Below are positions 27,076 to 37,827 of a stretch of 64,000 bases of DNA, piece after piece (the stretch's first letter is position 1; the number at the start of each line of letters is the position of its first letter). The position numbers and the translations under genes are program-made. The notes beneath the pieces are model-generated. The model did not search any database and was not told the DNA's origin. It saw only the letters and a list, made by a program, of their open reading frames with translations. The DNA comes from Skermanella rosea. Its GTDB lineage: Bacteria > Pseudomonadota > Alphaproteobacteria > Azospirillales > Azospirillaceae. The stretch spans positions 5,759,471-5,823,470 of the forward strand of contig NZ_CP086111.1 of assembly GCF_016806835.2 (NCBI RefSeq), given 5' to 3'.

Positions 27076-28161
27076 TCAGTCGCCCGTGGCGCCCAGCCCC
27101 AGCCGGGGCTCCAGGACGGCCAGCTCGGCGGCGAAACGGTCGGCCGCGTCGTCCCAGGTCGGCAGGCGCCGGGCCGCCGACCGCGCCGCCCGGGTCAGGC
27201 GGGCGCGTAGCCCGGCGTCGGTCAGCATGCTCCGCAGCGCGTCCCGCAGCGCCTCGGCGTCGCCGGGCGGAACCAGGATCGCGGCATCCTCCGGCACGGT
27301 GGTCGGGATGGCGCCGGCCCGGGTGCTGACGATCGGCAGCCCGTGCGACAGGGCTTCCGCCAGCGCCATCCCGTATCCCTCAAAGTAGGAGGGCAGCACG
27401 AACAGGTCGGCGCCATGGTATTGGCTGGGCATCGCCGCGGGGCCGATCTCGTCCATCAGGGCGATCCTGCCGGTCAGCCCATGGCGCGAGATCGCGTCCT
27501 GCACCGCCGCGGCGGCCCCGGCATCGCGCGTGGTGCTGCCGATGCAGGTGAGTTTCCAGGGCAGGTCGGCAAGGCCGGCCAGGGCTTCGACCAGCAGCAG
27601 GTGACCCTTGCGCGGCGTGACGGTGGCGACGCACAGCAGGTTGGTCTCGGCCGTCCCGGAGCCGGCGGCCGGCGCCTCGGGCGGGTCGGTCCCGGGCTCC
27701 ACGACGCCCAGCCGGTCCGGCGTCACGTGGAAATCCGAGAGCAGCGCTTCCGCGGTATGGGGACTGGTCACGACCACGCGGTGGACGCGGGCGAGGCAGC
27801 CCTGTTCGAGCTGCCGCAGGGTGCGCGCCTGGGCCTCGTCCAGCCCGGTTTCCAGCGACAGGGGATGATGGACCAGCGCCATCAGGCGCAGCCGGTGGTT
27901 CTCGATCATCAGGCTGCCGGCGACGCCGGGCAGCGCCAGCCCGTCGATCACCGCCAGCGCGCCGTCGGGCAGGCGGGACAGCACGCGGTCGGCCTCGTAG
28001 ATCGCTTCCTGGTCGACGATGGGGTAGGGGCCCGGCAGCTCGTGGACATGGACCGGGATGCCACGCGCCCGCAGGCCCGCGACGATGCGGGCATCGTAGA
28101 TGTAGCCGCCGGTCTTCTGGTCGAGGCGGCCGGGCAGGACCAGATGGACGTCCAGGCTCAT
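27076..28161 (-). CDS. GT4-family glycosyltransferase in the pterin-like cluster
   Basis: A 361-residue GT-B enzyme. It opens [23 protein letters not shown] (the GGY acceptor loop of GT4), has [20 protein letters not shown] in the donor domain, and [28 protein letters not shown], where the glutamate/EGYG segment binds the nucleotide sugar. ATG at 28161 overlaps the upstream stop (ATGA), so it is coupled to the pterin-synthase-like gene. It likely glycosylates the product of this pathway or a carrier lipid. Donor sugar unknown. Confidence 0.86.
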   Translation of the reverse strand: MSLDVHLVLPGRLDQKTGGYIYDARIVAGLRARGIPVHVHELPGPYPIVDQEAIYEADRVLSRLPDGALAVIDGLALPGVAGSLMIENHRLRLMALVHHPLSLETGLDEAQARTLRQLEQGCLARVHRVVVTSPHTAEALLSDFHVTPDRLGVVEPGTDPPEAPAAGSGTAETNLLCVATVTPRKGHLLLVEALAGLADLPWKLTCIGSTTRDAGAAAAVQDAISRHGLTGRIALMDEIGPAAMPSQYHGADLFVLPSYFEGYGMALAEALSHGLPIVSTRAGAIPTTVPEDAAILVPPGDAEALRDALRSMLTDAGLRARLTRAARSAARRLPTWDDAADRFAAELAVLEPRLGLGATGD

Positions 28162-28574
28162 CGAGCCGAATCCCCCTGGAGCGGACCCTCGAAGGTGGCC
28201 CAGGCGAGGTGGGACTCGTGCAGGGTGATCTTGAGGCCGTCGAGCTCCCGTCCGCCCTCGCCCAGCGCACCGTCCAGGATGCGGGCGCTCAGGCGGCGGT
28301 GGATCTCGCCGCACAGGAACTCGGTCGTCGTGTTGACGCCGGACAGCTCCTCGACCTCGTCCAGGTTCCGGTAGTTGAGCGGCTTCAGGACCTCGGCGAG
28401 CAGGGCGGCGGCCATCCCGATATCGACCACGAGGCCGTCGGCGTCGAGGCTCTGGCGACGCATCTCCAGGTCGCACACGAAGGTGGCGCCGTGGAGCTTC
28501 TGGGCCGGGCCGAACACCTCGCCCTTGAAGCTGTGGGCGATCATGATGTGATCCCGCACGGTCAGGCTGTACAT
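28158..28574 (-). CDS. 6-pyruvoyl-tetrahydropterin synthase / QueD-like protein with altered active site
   Basis: A 138-residue protein of the PTPS/QueD fold. First histidine (MIAHSF, His14), [11 protein letters not shown] and ITLHES (Glu120) align with family landmarks. Canonical QueD has a catalytic Cys four residues before the HGH zinc pair and an Asp-His dyad. Here the Cys position is Ala24, the second zinc histidine is Ala30, and the dyad reads Asn-Tyr (67-68). It is therefore probably not a standard 6-carboxy-tetrahydropterin synthase, but a distinct subfamily with another reaction. ATG at 28574 follows GGAGGA. Confidence 0.8.
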   Translation of the reverse strand: MYSLTVRDHIMIAHSFKGEVFGPAQKLHGATFVCDLEMRRQSLDADGLVVDIGMAAALLAEVLKPLNYRNLDEVEELSGVNTTTEFLCGEIHRRLSARILDGALGEGGRELDGLKITLHESHLAWATFEGPLQGDSAR

Positions 28575-28599
28575 GGGCGTAGTCCTCCGTTCCGGTTCG

Positions 28600-29614
<1,015 letters not shown>

Positions 29615-29622
<8 letters not shown>

Positions 29623-30466
29623 GGAGATCGCAATCGAACAGGATGTCCGCTCCCAGGACGAAATGGCGCGACCTGGGCCGCAGGCCGCCGTCGATCGTCT
29701 CGATTTCCGGCAGGGTGAAGCTGGGCCGGCCGGAACCGAGGATCAGCGGCGCGACCGTGACCTGGAGCCGGTCGAGGCAGCCGGCCTGGAGGAAGCGGGA
29801 CACGGTCACGCCGCCCCCCTCGATGAAGACGAATCCCAGACCCCGGTCGGCCAGCAGCGCCAGGATGCCCGCGGGATCCAGCCCGGCGCCGCACCGGGGC
29901 AGCCCGACCACCTCCGCGGCGCCGACGCGCTCGCCGGGCCGCGCCAAGTCGTGGGCGCACAGCAGCAGGGTCGGGGCGGCGCCGTCGTGGAACAGTCCCT
30001 GGCTGCCGTCGAGCCGGCGGTTGGTATCGACCACGACCCGCACCGGGTTGCGTCCCTCGCACAGCCGGACGGTCAGCTTGGGATCGTCGTGCCGTACGGT
30101 GCCGGCCCCGACGAGGACGGCGTCGGACAGGGCCCGCATGCGGTGATTGTGCAGGATGTCCTCCGGGCCGGTCACCCATTGCGAGGCGCCGCATAGCGTC
30201 GCGATCCTGCCGTCCAGGCTCTGGCCCAGGTGGGCCACGGCGTACCGTCCGCGCGGAGCGCCGGCGCACAGGGGAAGGTAGAGATCGCACAGGAGGAGGC
30301 TATCGCCATCCGTCGGCCCGATGCCGCCCCGGATGTCGCCCGCGGTCGGCGGCACGGCCGGGCCGGATCCCGCCCGGCCATGCCTGAGGTCGAGGATCGT
30401 CCGCCAGAGCCGATCCGGATCGGAGGCGGGCGGCGAGCCCGCGAGGGAGGGTTCGGTACTATCCAT
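29615..30466 (-). CDS. RibD C-terminal-type reductase
   Basis: A 283-residue protein whose second two-thirds is a RibD_C / dihydrofolate-reductase-fold reductase: VAHLGQSLDGRIAT, SDAVLVGAGTVRHDDPKLTV (NADPH site), FIEGGGVTVSRFL and VAPLILGSG. RibD reduces the ribosylamino-pyrimidine in riboflavin synthesis. The deaminase domain of RibD is missing, replaced by an N-terminal 75-residue stretch without clear motifs. ATG at 30466 is the best start. It heads the minus-strand operon and faces a CDP-alcohol phosphatidyltransferase gene across about 110 bases. Confidence 0.86.
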
Positions 30467-30575
30467 GATCAAGCCCTACCAATTGCCTTCTCCGCCCCGC
30501 TTTACCAGTCCCCCGTTCAAGGTAATTCCCGCGGGCGTCCATCGACAGGACCCGGGCCCTTTACCATCGCATTTT

Positions 30576-31433
30576 ATGCACCAATTATCGTCAATGGCTT
30601 ACGGATCGACCGACAGCGCCGACAGGGAACCCGGGCAGGGAATGCCGGCGACGGCTCGGCTTTTCCTCAGCGTCGCCCTGCACGTGGCGGCGGGCGCCGT
30701 CGTGACGGCGGGAGCGGCGGTGGCGCTGGGCGATCTGGCCGGCCTGCCCGGCCTCTATCCCCTGACCGCCATGGGCTGCTACGCGGTCGTCGCGGTGCTG
30801 ATGCTGCTCCACCTCCGCGGGCACGCGCCCCATTCCCGTTTCGGCGCCGCCAACCGGGTGACGCTGCTGCGCGGCGTGATCGCCAGCCTGATCGGCGGGA
30901 CGATCCCGGTGATCCCGCATCTCTCGCCCGAAGCGCTGTGGGTCGTCTCGCTGGCGGCGCTGCTGGCGCTGGTGCTGGACGGGGTGGACGGGTGGATCGC
31001 CCGGCGGACGCGGATGGCGACCGCGTACGGCAAGCAGCTGGACATCAATTTCGATACGGTCCTGATGGGCATCCTCGCGGTGCTGGCGTGGCAGGACGGC
31101 AAGGCGGGCGCCTGGGTGCTGGCGATCGGGCTGGCGCGCTACGGCTTCGTCGCCGCCGGCTGGGTCTGGCCCATGCTGAACGCCGAGCTGCCGTTCAGCC
31201 AGCGGCGCCGCGTCATCTGCGTCGTGCAGATCGCGGTCCTCCTCGCCTGCATCCTGCCGGTAATCCAGCCGCCGCTCAGCAGCCTTGCGGCCGCAGCGGC
31301 ACTTGGCCTTTTGCTTTTCTCCTTCGCGGTCGATACGCTTTGGCTGGTGAAGGCCGGCGCGGTCGATGGCACGCGGATGGACGGGTATCGCGACAGGGAC
31401 CCCGCCGCCGGCCCTTCCCGGACCGATATCTGA
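30576..31433 (+). CDS. CDP-alcohol phosphatidyltransferase family protein
   Basis: An integral membrane enzyme of about 285 residues with six or so hydrophobic helices. The complete CDP-alcohol phosphotransferase motif is present: Asp135-Gly136, Asp138-Gly139, Ala142-Arg143, Gly152, Asp156 and Asp160. Such enzymes transfer a phosphatidyl (or other phospho-) group from a CDP-activated donor to an alcohol. The start is uncertain: ATG at 30576 is used, with ATGs at 30594 and 30642 also possible; no clear ribosome site is seen. It is 39 bases before the GTP cyclohydrolase gene, suggesting co-expression. Confidence 0.82.
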   Translation: MHQLSSMAYGSTDSADREPGQGMPATARLFLSVALHVAAGAVVTAGAAVALGDLAGLPGLYPLTAMGCYAVVAVLMLLHLRGHAPHSRFGAANRVTLLRGVIASLIGGTIPVIPHLSPEALWVVSLAALLALVLDGVDGWIARRTRMATAYGKQLDINFDTVLMGILAVLAWQDGKAGAWVLAIGLARYGFVAAGWVWPMLNAELPFSQRRRVICVVQIAVLLACILPVIQPPLSSLAAAAALGLLLFSFAVDTLWLVKAGAVDGTRMDGYRDRDPAAGPSRTDI

Positions 31434-31472
31434 CAGCCCGCTCCACTTTTCACGGACATCAAGAAAAGAACG

Positions 31473-32633
31473 ATGACCTCCCCCAGTCTCGCCAAACTGA
31501 CGGACGACCTGTCCCAACCCCTCGATCAGACCGCCCTCCGGTCGGTCGATCGTGCGATCGGCGAGCTGCGGCGCGGCGATCCCGTCCTAGTGGAGGATCT
31601 GGAGGGTGGGCTCGCCCTGGCGCTGTCGGTGGAGGCGGTGACCGCGGAGGCGCTGGAGGAACTCAGGAAATCGGCCGGCTCCGCCCCGGTGCTCGCCGTC
31701 ACCCGGCCCCGGGCGGTCGCGATCGGGCTGCCCGGGCAGCAGGCGCCCGTGGTCACGCTGGCCCTGACCGGCGGCTTGGATGCCGACGCGATCCACGCGC
31801 TGGTCGATCCGACCCGGCGGACCCCCCAGGGTCCCGGCCCGGCCCTGAGCGTGGCGCCGGCCGAGCTGGGAACCCGCGAGGGAGCGGCGGTGGCGCTGGC
31901 CAAGCTGGCGCGCCTGCTGCCGGCCGCCGTCGTCGCTCCTGTCAGGCTGCCGCGCGGGGCCAGCGCCGGGACCTGGGCCGCCAAGCACGACCTGATGCTG
32001 GTGCGGGCCCGGGACATCCTGGACTACCAGACCCATGCGGCGCGGACGCTGACGCTGGTCGGCGATGCCGCGGTGCCGCTGGTCGATGCCGAGAACACGC
32101 GCGTGCTGGCCTTCCGCCCGCCCGACGGCGGGGTCGAGCATCTGGCGATCGTGATCGGCGATCCCTCCGCCGAGGACGGCCCGGCGCTGGTCAGGCTGCA
32201 TTCCGAATGCTTCACCGGCGACCTCCTGGGATCGCTCCGCTGCGACTGCGGCGACCAGTTGCGCGGCGCCATAGCGGAGATCGCCCGCCAGGGCAGCGGC
32301 GTCGTGCTCTACCTGGCGCAGGAGGGCAGGGGCATCGGGCTGGTCAACAAGCTGCGGGCCTACCAGCTCCAGGACGAGGGATTCGACACGGTCGAGGCCA
32401 ACGAGATGCTGGGGTTCGACGCCGACGAGCGCATATACCTGCCGGCGGCGGAGATGCTGCGGCAACTGGGTTTCTCCCAGGTGCGGCTGCTTACCAACAA
32501 CCCGGACAAGCTGCGCCAACTGGCGCGCTGCGGGATCGAGGTGATCGACCGGGTGCCCCACGTCTTCCCCAGCAACGGCCACAACGAGGCCTATCTGAAA
32601 ACCAAGGCCGAACGCAGCGGCCACATGTTCTGA
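31473..32633 (+). CDS. ribA: GTP cyclohydrolase II (RibBA-like, degenerate RibB half)
   Basis: A 386-residue protein. The C-terminal half (about 190-386) is a full GTP cyclohydrolase II: zinc cysteines Cys246, Cys257 and Cys259 in SECFTGDLLGSLRCDCGDQL, EGRGIGLVNKLRAYQLQ, and LLTNNPDKL. It opens the imidazole ring of GTP for flavin- or pterin-like products. The N-terminal half has the length of dihydroxybutanone-phosphate synthase but lacks its DxDRENEGD active-site strand; that place reads PVLVEDLEGG. It may be the housekeeping RibA or a pathway-specific copy. Downstream is a strong hairpin. Confidence 0.88.
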   Translation: MTSPSLAKLTDDLSQPLDQTALRSVDRAIGELRRGDPVLVEDLEGGLALALSVEAVTAEALEELRKSAGSAPVLAVTRPRAVAIGLPGQQAPVVTLALTGGLDADAIHALVDPTRRTPQGPGPALSVAPAELGTREGAAVALAKLARLLPAAVVAPVRLPRGASAGTWAAKHDLMLVRARDILDYQTHAARTLTLVGDAAVPLVDAENTRVLAFRPPDGGVEHLAIVIGDPSAEDGPALVRLHSECFTGDLLGSLRCDCGDQLRGAIAEIARQGSGVVLYLAQEGRGIGLVNKLRAYQLQDEGFDTVEANEMLGFDADERIYLPAAEMLRQLGFSQVRLLTNNPDKLRQLARCGIEVIDRVPHVFPSNGHNEAYLKTKAERSGHMF

Positions 32634-32682
32634 GGACGGCCGGCTTCCGGACTGTCCGGCGAGGCGGCCGATACCGGCCATG

Positions 32683-32714
32683 AAAAAACCCGCCGGCGTT
32701 CCCACCGGCGGGTT
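32683..32714. terminator. Bidirectional terminator
   Basis: Stem 32687-32696 (AACCCGCCGG) pairs with 32705-32714 (CCGGCGGGTT), loop 8 bases. On the minus strand it is followed by six T, so it ends the bactofilin transcript strongly; on the plus strand the tail is only moderately T-rich. Confidence 0.85.
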
Positions 32715-32740
32715 CCTCATTCCGGCCGAGGGCCGGACGG

Positions 32741-33472
32741 TTACTCGGCGCCGCCCGAATGCGCGGCCGGGTAGGGGGAAGCCTGCGCCGCCTCGGGAGC
32801 GGCCGGCTGCTCGGCGGGAGTCGCCGGCATCCGCGCGATGGAGGCCGAACTGGCGGTCAGCACCTGGATCTCGCCCATCAGCTGGCCGCCGGCCTCGACT
32901 TCCAGTTCGCCATAGCGGATCGAGCCGTTGATCTTGCCGGTGGACCGCAGACGCAGGCGGCCGCGCACGCTGATGTCGCCCTCGAACCGGCCGGCGATGT
33001 CGGCCTCGTCGATCTCGACGCTGCCCTTGAACAGGCCGGACTCGGCGATCTCGATGTTGCGGCCGTCCCGCAGCTTGGCTTCCACGGTACCTTCGACCAC
33101 CAGCACGTCGCAGGCGGTGATCTCGCCGGAGAGCGAGATGTCGCGGCCGACGATCAGCTTCCGCATCTCGGTGGCGCTGGTGGACAGGGACGAGCCGGAA
33201 ACGGGGGAGGAGCCGGTCGAAGGCGCCGCCATTCCCTCGCCCATCGGGCGACGCGCCGGGGCACCCGGGATCTCGACCACGCGGCGCGGAATCTCGGGCT
33301 TGAAGGAGGTGCTGGAGGACGGCGGTTTGGTCGGCGACATATCTGGTCCCTTATCGGCAAACGGGGAACGCACCGGCGGCTCGGTGGCCACCGCTTCGGG
33401 CGCGGCCGGCTCGACCGGCATGGCGCCTTCGGGTTTCAGCGGTCCGGTGGGCGGTGACTTGCGTCGAAACAT
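32741..33472 (-). CDS. Bactofilin
   Basis: A 243-residue polymer-forming cytoskeletal protein. A Pro/Ala/Ser-rich, flexible N-terminus of about 95 residues precedes the bactofilin beta-helix (RKLIVGRDISLSGEITACDVLVVEGTVEAKL, then repeats of short beta-rungs to GGQLMGEI). A disordered Ala/Pro tail follows. Bactofilins form filaments that place cell-wall enzymes. ATG at 33472 (MFRRKSPP) is the usual type of start. It is expressed on its own, 73 bases downstream of the CysZ-like gene. Confidence 0.92.
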   Translation of the reverse strand: MFRRKSPPTGPLKPEGAMPVEPAAPEAVATEPPVRSPFADKGPDMSPTKPPSSSTSFKPEIPRRVVEIPGAPARRPMGEGMAAPSTGSSPVSGSSLSTSATEMRKLIVGRDISLSGEITACDVLVVEGTVEAKLRDGRNIEIAESGLFKGSVEIDEADIAGRFEGDISVRGRLRLRSTGKINGSIRYGELEVEAGGQLMGEIQVLTASSASIARMPATPAEQPAAPEAAQASPYPAAHSGGAE

Positions 33473-33545
33473 GGGCGATGGCCCCCAAAGGCAGGGTGGA
33501 TGACGGCTGGCCACAAATTGAGCCGTCATGGTTAACTCTTTATTA

Positions 33546-34232
33546 CTATCTGGCGGCTCGGTGCAAGTTTCCTGTGAGCCCATAGAAAATGTGCACCATG
33601 AAGGCCGTCGCCACAACGGGAACCAGCAGATTGACAAAAGGTATCGTCGAGAAGAAGGCGACGATGACTCCGGCGAGGAACAGCCTGGCGCTGTGAGCCT
33701 TGCGCATCGTCCGGGCGGCCGCCGGCGTCATGCGCCGGAGTGCCACGAGTTCGAAGTACTCGCGGCTCAGCAGATAGCCGTTCAGGATGTAGAAGACCGC
33801 GATGTTGATGCCGGGGAACAGGTAGGCCGGCAGGACGAGCAGGTTGAGGAACACCACGATCGCCAGGAACTTGACGGCGTTCCAGATCTCCGCCCCCAGG
33901 CTCTGGCCCTCGGCGGGCGGCAGGCCCGGATAGTGCCGCCGTTCCACGGACACGGCCACGCGCTCCAGCAGGAGGCCGGAGATGGTGACTACGACGGCGG
34001 GGAAGAACAGGTAGGCCAGGGCGAACACGCCCAGGCCGCCCAGCACGTCGATGGTGGCATCCAGCCAGGGCAGCTCCGTCAGCCGAGTCTGGAAGAGCAG
34101 GATCCAGGCCAGGCCGGCCATGGTGAGGAAGCCCAGGATCGCGCCGAAGACGCTGAGCCAGACCACCTTGCGGACCGGAGGATCGGAGAGCTGGCCGATG
34201 GCGCGGACGAGGGCTGGAATCATATGAAGCAT
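33546..34232 (-). CDS. EI24 / CysZ-like membrane protein
   Basis: A 228-residue integral membrane protein with four to six hydrophobic segments and the EI24 family features: a long paired first helix region, FPGINIAVFYILNGYLLSREYFELVALRRM and FFSTIPFVNLLVPVVATAFMVHIFY. CysZ is a sulfate transporter in enteric bacteria, but the family in alphaproteobacteria is mostly uncharacterised. It is divergent from the adenosine kinase gene. ATG at 34232 is used; ATG at 34223 is equally possible. Confidence 0.85.
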   Translation of the reverse strand: MLHMIPALVRAIGQLSDPPVRKVVWLSVFGAILGFLTMAGLAWILLFQTRLTELPWLDATIDVLGGLGVFALAYLFFPAVVVTISGLLLERVAVSVERRHYPGLPPAEGQSLGAEIWNAVKFLAIVVFLNLLVLPAYLFPGINIAVFYILNGYLLSREYFELVALRRMTPAAARTMRKAHSARLFLAGVIVAFFSTIPFVNLLVPVVATAFMVHIFYGLTGNLHRAAR

Positions 34233-34340
34233 CGCGATCAGGTTCGTGGGCCGGGCTTGTAAGGAAGTTGCCGGCCGTTATACTCCGGCCGCACAATTCC
34301 TCAAAACCTTCCCGCCAGATCCCTCCCCGCCAGAACAAGG

Positions 34341-35345
34341 ATGCAATCCCGCATGTCCCAGGCCACCCTCGACGTTGTCGGTATCGGCAACGCCATCGTC
34401 GACGTCATCGCCCATGCCGATGACGATTTCATCGCGTCCAACGGCCTGGAAAAGGGCGCCATGACCCTGATCGACGCCGACCGGGCCGAAGAGCTGTACG
34501 GCAGGATGGGGCCGGGGATCGAGATGTCCGGCGGTTCCGCGGGCAATACCATGGCCGGCATCGCCTCCCTGGGCGGCAAGGGCGCCTATATCGGCAAGGT
34601 GAAGGACGATCAGCTCGGCACCGTGTTCCGCCATGACATCCGCGCCGTCGGGGTCCGGTTCGACAGCCGGCCGGCGACGGAGGGCGCTCCCACGGCCCGC
34701 TGCCTGATCCTGGTGACTCCCGACGCCCAGCGGACCATGAACACCTATCTCGGCGCCTGCGTCGAGCTCGGCCCCGACGACATCGACGCGGAACTGATCC
34801 AGGGTGCCCAGGTGACCTACCTGGAAGGCTATCTGTGGGACCGTCCGCTCGCCAAGGAAGCCTTCCTGAAGGCGGCCAAGCTGGCCCATGCCGGAGACCG
34901 CAAGCTGTCCCTGACCCTGTCCGACAGCTTCTGCGTCAACCGCCACCGCGCGGAGTTCGCCGACCTGGTCGACAACCACGTGGACATCCTGTTCGGCAAC
35001 GAGCACGAGATCATGGCGCTGTACCAGGTGGACAGCTTCGACCAGGCGCTCGCCGCGGTCCGGGGGCGGTGCGAGACGGCCGTGCTGACCCGCAGCGAGA
35101 AGGGATCGGTCGTCGTGACGGAGCGGGACGTGTTCGAGATCCCGGCCGACCCGATCGACCGGCTGGTCGACACCACGGGAGCGGGGGACCTGTTCGCCGC
35201 CGGCTTCCTGCACGGCTATACCCACGGCCGCAGCCTGCCCGACTGCGCCCGGATCGCCGCCATCGCCGCGGCCGAGGTGATCAGCCATGTCGGCGCCCGC
35301 CCGGAGGTCAACCTGGCGGATCTGGTTGCCCGGAAGCTGGGCTGA
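34341..35345 (+). CDS. Adenosine kinase (PfkB family)
   Basis: A 334-residue carbohydrate/nucleoside kinase. It has the N-terminal VVGIGNAIVDVIAHADDDFI, GGSAGNTMAGIASLGGKGAYIGKVKDD and the C-terminal anion-hole motif DTTGAGDLFAAGFLHGY with the catalytic Asp. These features match alphaproteobacterial adenosine kinases, which phosphorylate adenosine to AMP. The start at 34341 or the ATG four codons on are both possible. A perfect 28-bp inverted repeat separates it from the convergent parB gene. Confidence 0.9.
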   Translation: MQSRMSQATLDVVGIGNAIVDVIAHADDDFIASNGLEKGAMTLIDADRAEELYGRMGPGIEMSGGSAGNTMAGIASLGGKGAYIGKVKDDQLGTVFRHDIRAVGVRFDSRPATEGAPTARCLILVTPDAQRTMNTYLGACVELGPDDIDAELIQGAQVTYLEGYLWDRPLAKEAFLKAAKLAHAGDRKLSLTLSDSFCVNRHRAEFADLVDNHVDILFGNEHEIMALYQVDSFDQALAAVRGRCETAVLTRSEKGSVVVTERDVFEIPADPIDRLVDTTGAGDLFAAGFLHGYTHGRSLPDCARIAAIAAAEVISHVGARPEVNLADLVARKLG

Positions 35346-35362
35346 GACAAGGACATCGTGGA

Positions 35363-35448
35363 GGGGAACTGGGGTCAGACCACCATTTCCCCGAAACGTC
35401 CTTGCAGCGGAAAGCCGATGGGAAATGGTGGTCTGACCCCAGTTCCCC
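35363..35448. repeat. Perfect 28-bp inverted repeat between adenosine kinase and parB
   Basis: Arms 35363-35390 and 35421-35448 are exact reverse complements; 30 bases lie between. Each arm carries ggggtcagaccaccatttcc. The arrangement resembles the REP-like elements that carry a ggggtcagacc core, and could form a long cruciform or end both convergent transcripts. Confidence 0.9.
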
Positions 35449-35469
35449 GCGGGACGCGCACCCTCCGAT

Positions 35470-36395
35470 CTACTGCCCCGTCAGGCGCTGGATCACCTCG
35501 TCGAGCTGGTCCAGCGTCTGGTACTGGATGCTCAGCGTGCCGCCCTGTCCCTGGGCACTGATGCTGACCCGCAGCCCCAGGCGGCCGGTGATGTCCTGCT
35601 CCAGGGCCAGCGTGTCGGGATCCTTGCCGGGGCGGGAGGCGGCGGTGCCCCGCGGGGCAGGGGCGGTTCCGCCGATCGGCGCGGGCGGCGCCGGCTCCTC
35701 CCTCGGGTTCTGGGCGTCCCGGGCGAGCTGCTCGACCTGCCGGACATTCAGGCCCTTCTCCACCACCTGCTGGGCCGCCGCCACCGGATCGGGAACCGAG
35801 AGCAGGGCCCGCGCGTGGCCGGCGGTGATCGAGCCGTCCTGGACCAGCTGCTTGACCTGGAGCGGCAGGGTCAGCAGGCGTAGCATGTTGGCGATATGGC
35901 TTCGGCTCTTGCCCAGCGCCTTCGCCAGGGCGTCCTGGGTATGGCCGAACTCGTCCATCAGCCGCTTGTAGCCTTCGGCCTCTTCCAGGGCGGTCAGGTC
36001 CTGCCGCTGGATGTTCTCGATCAGCGCGATTTCCAGCGCTTCCCGGTCCGTGAACTCGCGGACGACGACCGGGACCTGATGCAGCCCGGCAAGCTGGGCC
36101 GCGCGCCAGCGGCGCTCGCCGGCGATGATCTCGTAGATCTTGGGATCGTCCGGATGCTGGCGGACCAGCAGCGGCTGGAGGATGCCGCGCTCGCGCACGG
36201 AATCCACGAGGCTCTGGATCGCTTCCTGGTCGAACCGGCGCCGCGGCTGGAACTTGCCCGGCGTCACGAACTCGATCGGCATCTGCCGTGTCTGCTTGCC
36301 CTTGTCCGGGGTCTCCACCAGATCGTCGGCGGCAGCCTCGCCGAACAGCGCGTTGAGGCCGCGGCCGAGGTTCGAGCGGCGCTTGTTCTCTTCCA

Positions 36396-36396
<1 letters not shown>
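35470..36396 (-). CDS. parB: Chromosome partitioning protein ParB
   Basis: A 308-residue ParB/Spo0J CTPase. After a basic N-terminal tail (RRSNLGRGLNALFGEAA) the CTP-binding N domain has FQPRRRFDQEAIQSLVDSVRERGILQPLLVR and the clamp motif GERRWRAAQLAG. The central helix-turn-helix includes EALEIALIENIQRQDLTALEEAEGYKRLMDEFGHTQDALA, and a C-terminal dimerisation domain ends the protein. It loads on parS sites, of which three strong ones lie in this window. Its ATG overlaps the parA stop by one base. Confidence 0.97.
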
Positions 36397-37181
<785 letters not shown>

Positions 37182-37218
37182 CTTGGCCTCTGGAGCGACG
37201 GTGGGAAAGCGGGTGACA

Positions 37219-37827
37219 TCAGGCACGGGACACCTCGCTCACGCGAAGAATGCTGGCGCTGGGGTCGGTGACACTCTGTATCCGATCGACGGTGATATTC
37301 CAAGTCTTCGAAGCGATCGATACTTCATCTTCAGCCTGCTGGCCTTTCAGGAACAGGCAAATCGAGCCCGGCGCCAGAAAAGGGGCGGCGAACCCAAGCA
37401 GATCGACCAGCGGAGCCAGCGCGCGGGCGGTCACCACATCGGCGGGGAAGGGCTCGAGCTGTTCGAGTCGGACCGCATGGACGGTCGCGGTGGTACCGGT
37501 GGCACGGGCAACCTCCCGCAGGAAGGCGGCCTTGCGCTGATCGCTCTCGATCAGGTGGACCTCGGGAACTCCCAGGATCGCCAGCACCAATCCCGGGAAC
37601 CCCGCGCCGCTGCCGAAATCCACGAGGGTCCGGGCACCCGGCGGGACCAGGGGATGGAGCTGGGCGGAGTCGGCGAAATGCCGGGTCCAGAGATGGGGCA
37701 GGGTCCGGGGACCGACCAGGTTGATGACCGGCTGCCATTTCCGCAGAAGGTCGGCATAGACCTGGAGGCGGTCGCGTGTTTCACGTGAAACACCGGAGAG
37801 AACGTCCTCAGGCGCTGAGGCGGGCAT
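37219..37827 (-). CDS. rsmG: 16S rRNA m7G527 methyltransferase RsmG (GidB)
   Basis: A 202-residue SAM-dependent methyltransferase acting on G527 of 16S rRNA. It has the N-terminal [36 protein letters not shown] and the SAM loop [17 protein letters not shown] (near residues 69-85), then [17 protein letters not shown]. The gene overlaps the end of mnmG by 20 bases. A perfect parS site (37777-37792) is encoded in its first codons, where it supplies the peptide VSRET. Confidence 0.96.
   Translation of the reverse strand: MPASAPEDVLSGVSRETRDRLQVYADLLRKWQPVINLVGPRTLPHLWTRHFADSAQLHPLVPPGARTLVDFGSGAGFPGLVLAILGVPEVHLIESDQRKAAFLREVARATGTTATVHAVRLEQLEPFPADVVTARALAPLVDLLGFAAPFLAPGSICLFLKGQQAEDEVSIASKTWNITVDRIQSVTDPSASILRVSEVSRA
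37777..37792. promoter_or_regulatory. parS site 1 (perfect 16-bp palindrome)
   Basis: TGTTTCACGTGAAACA, identical to the canonical ParB-binding site. It lies in the beginning of rsmG, about 0.6 kb from parA. Confidence 0.95.
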
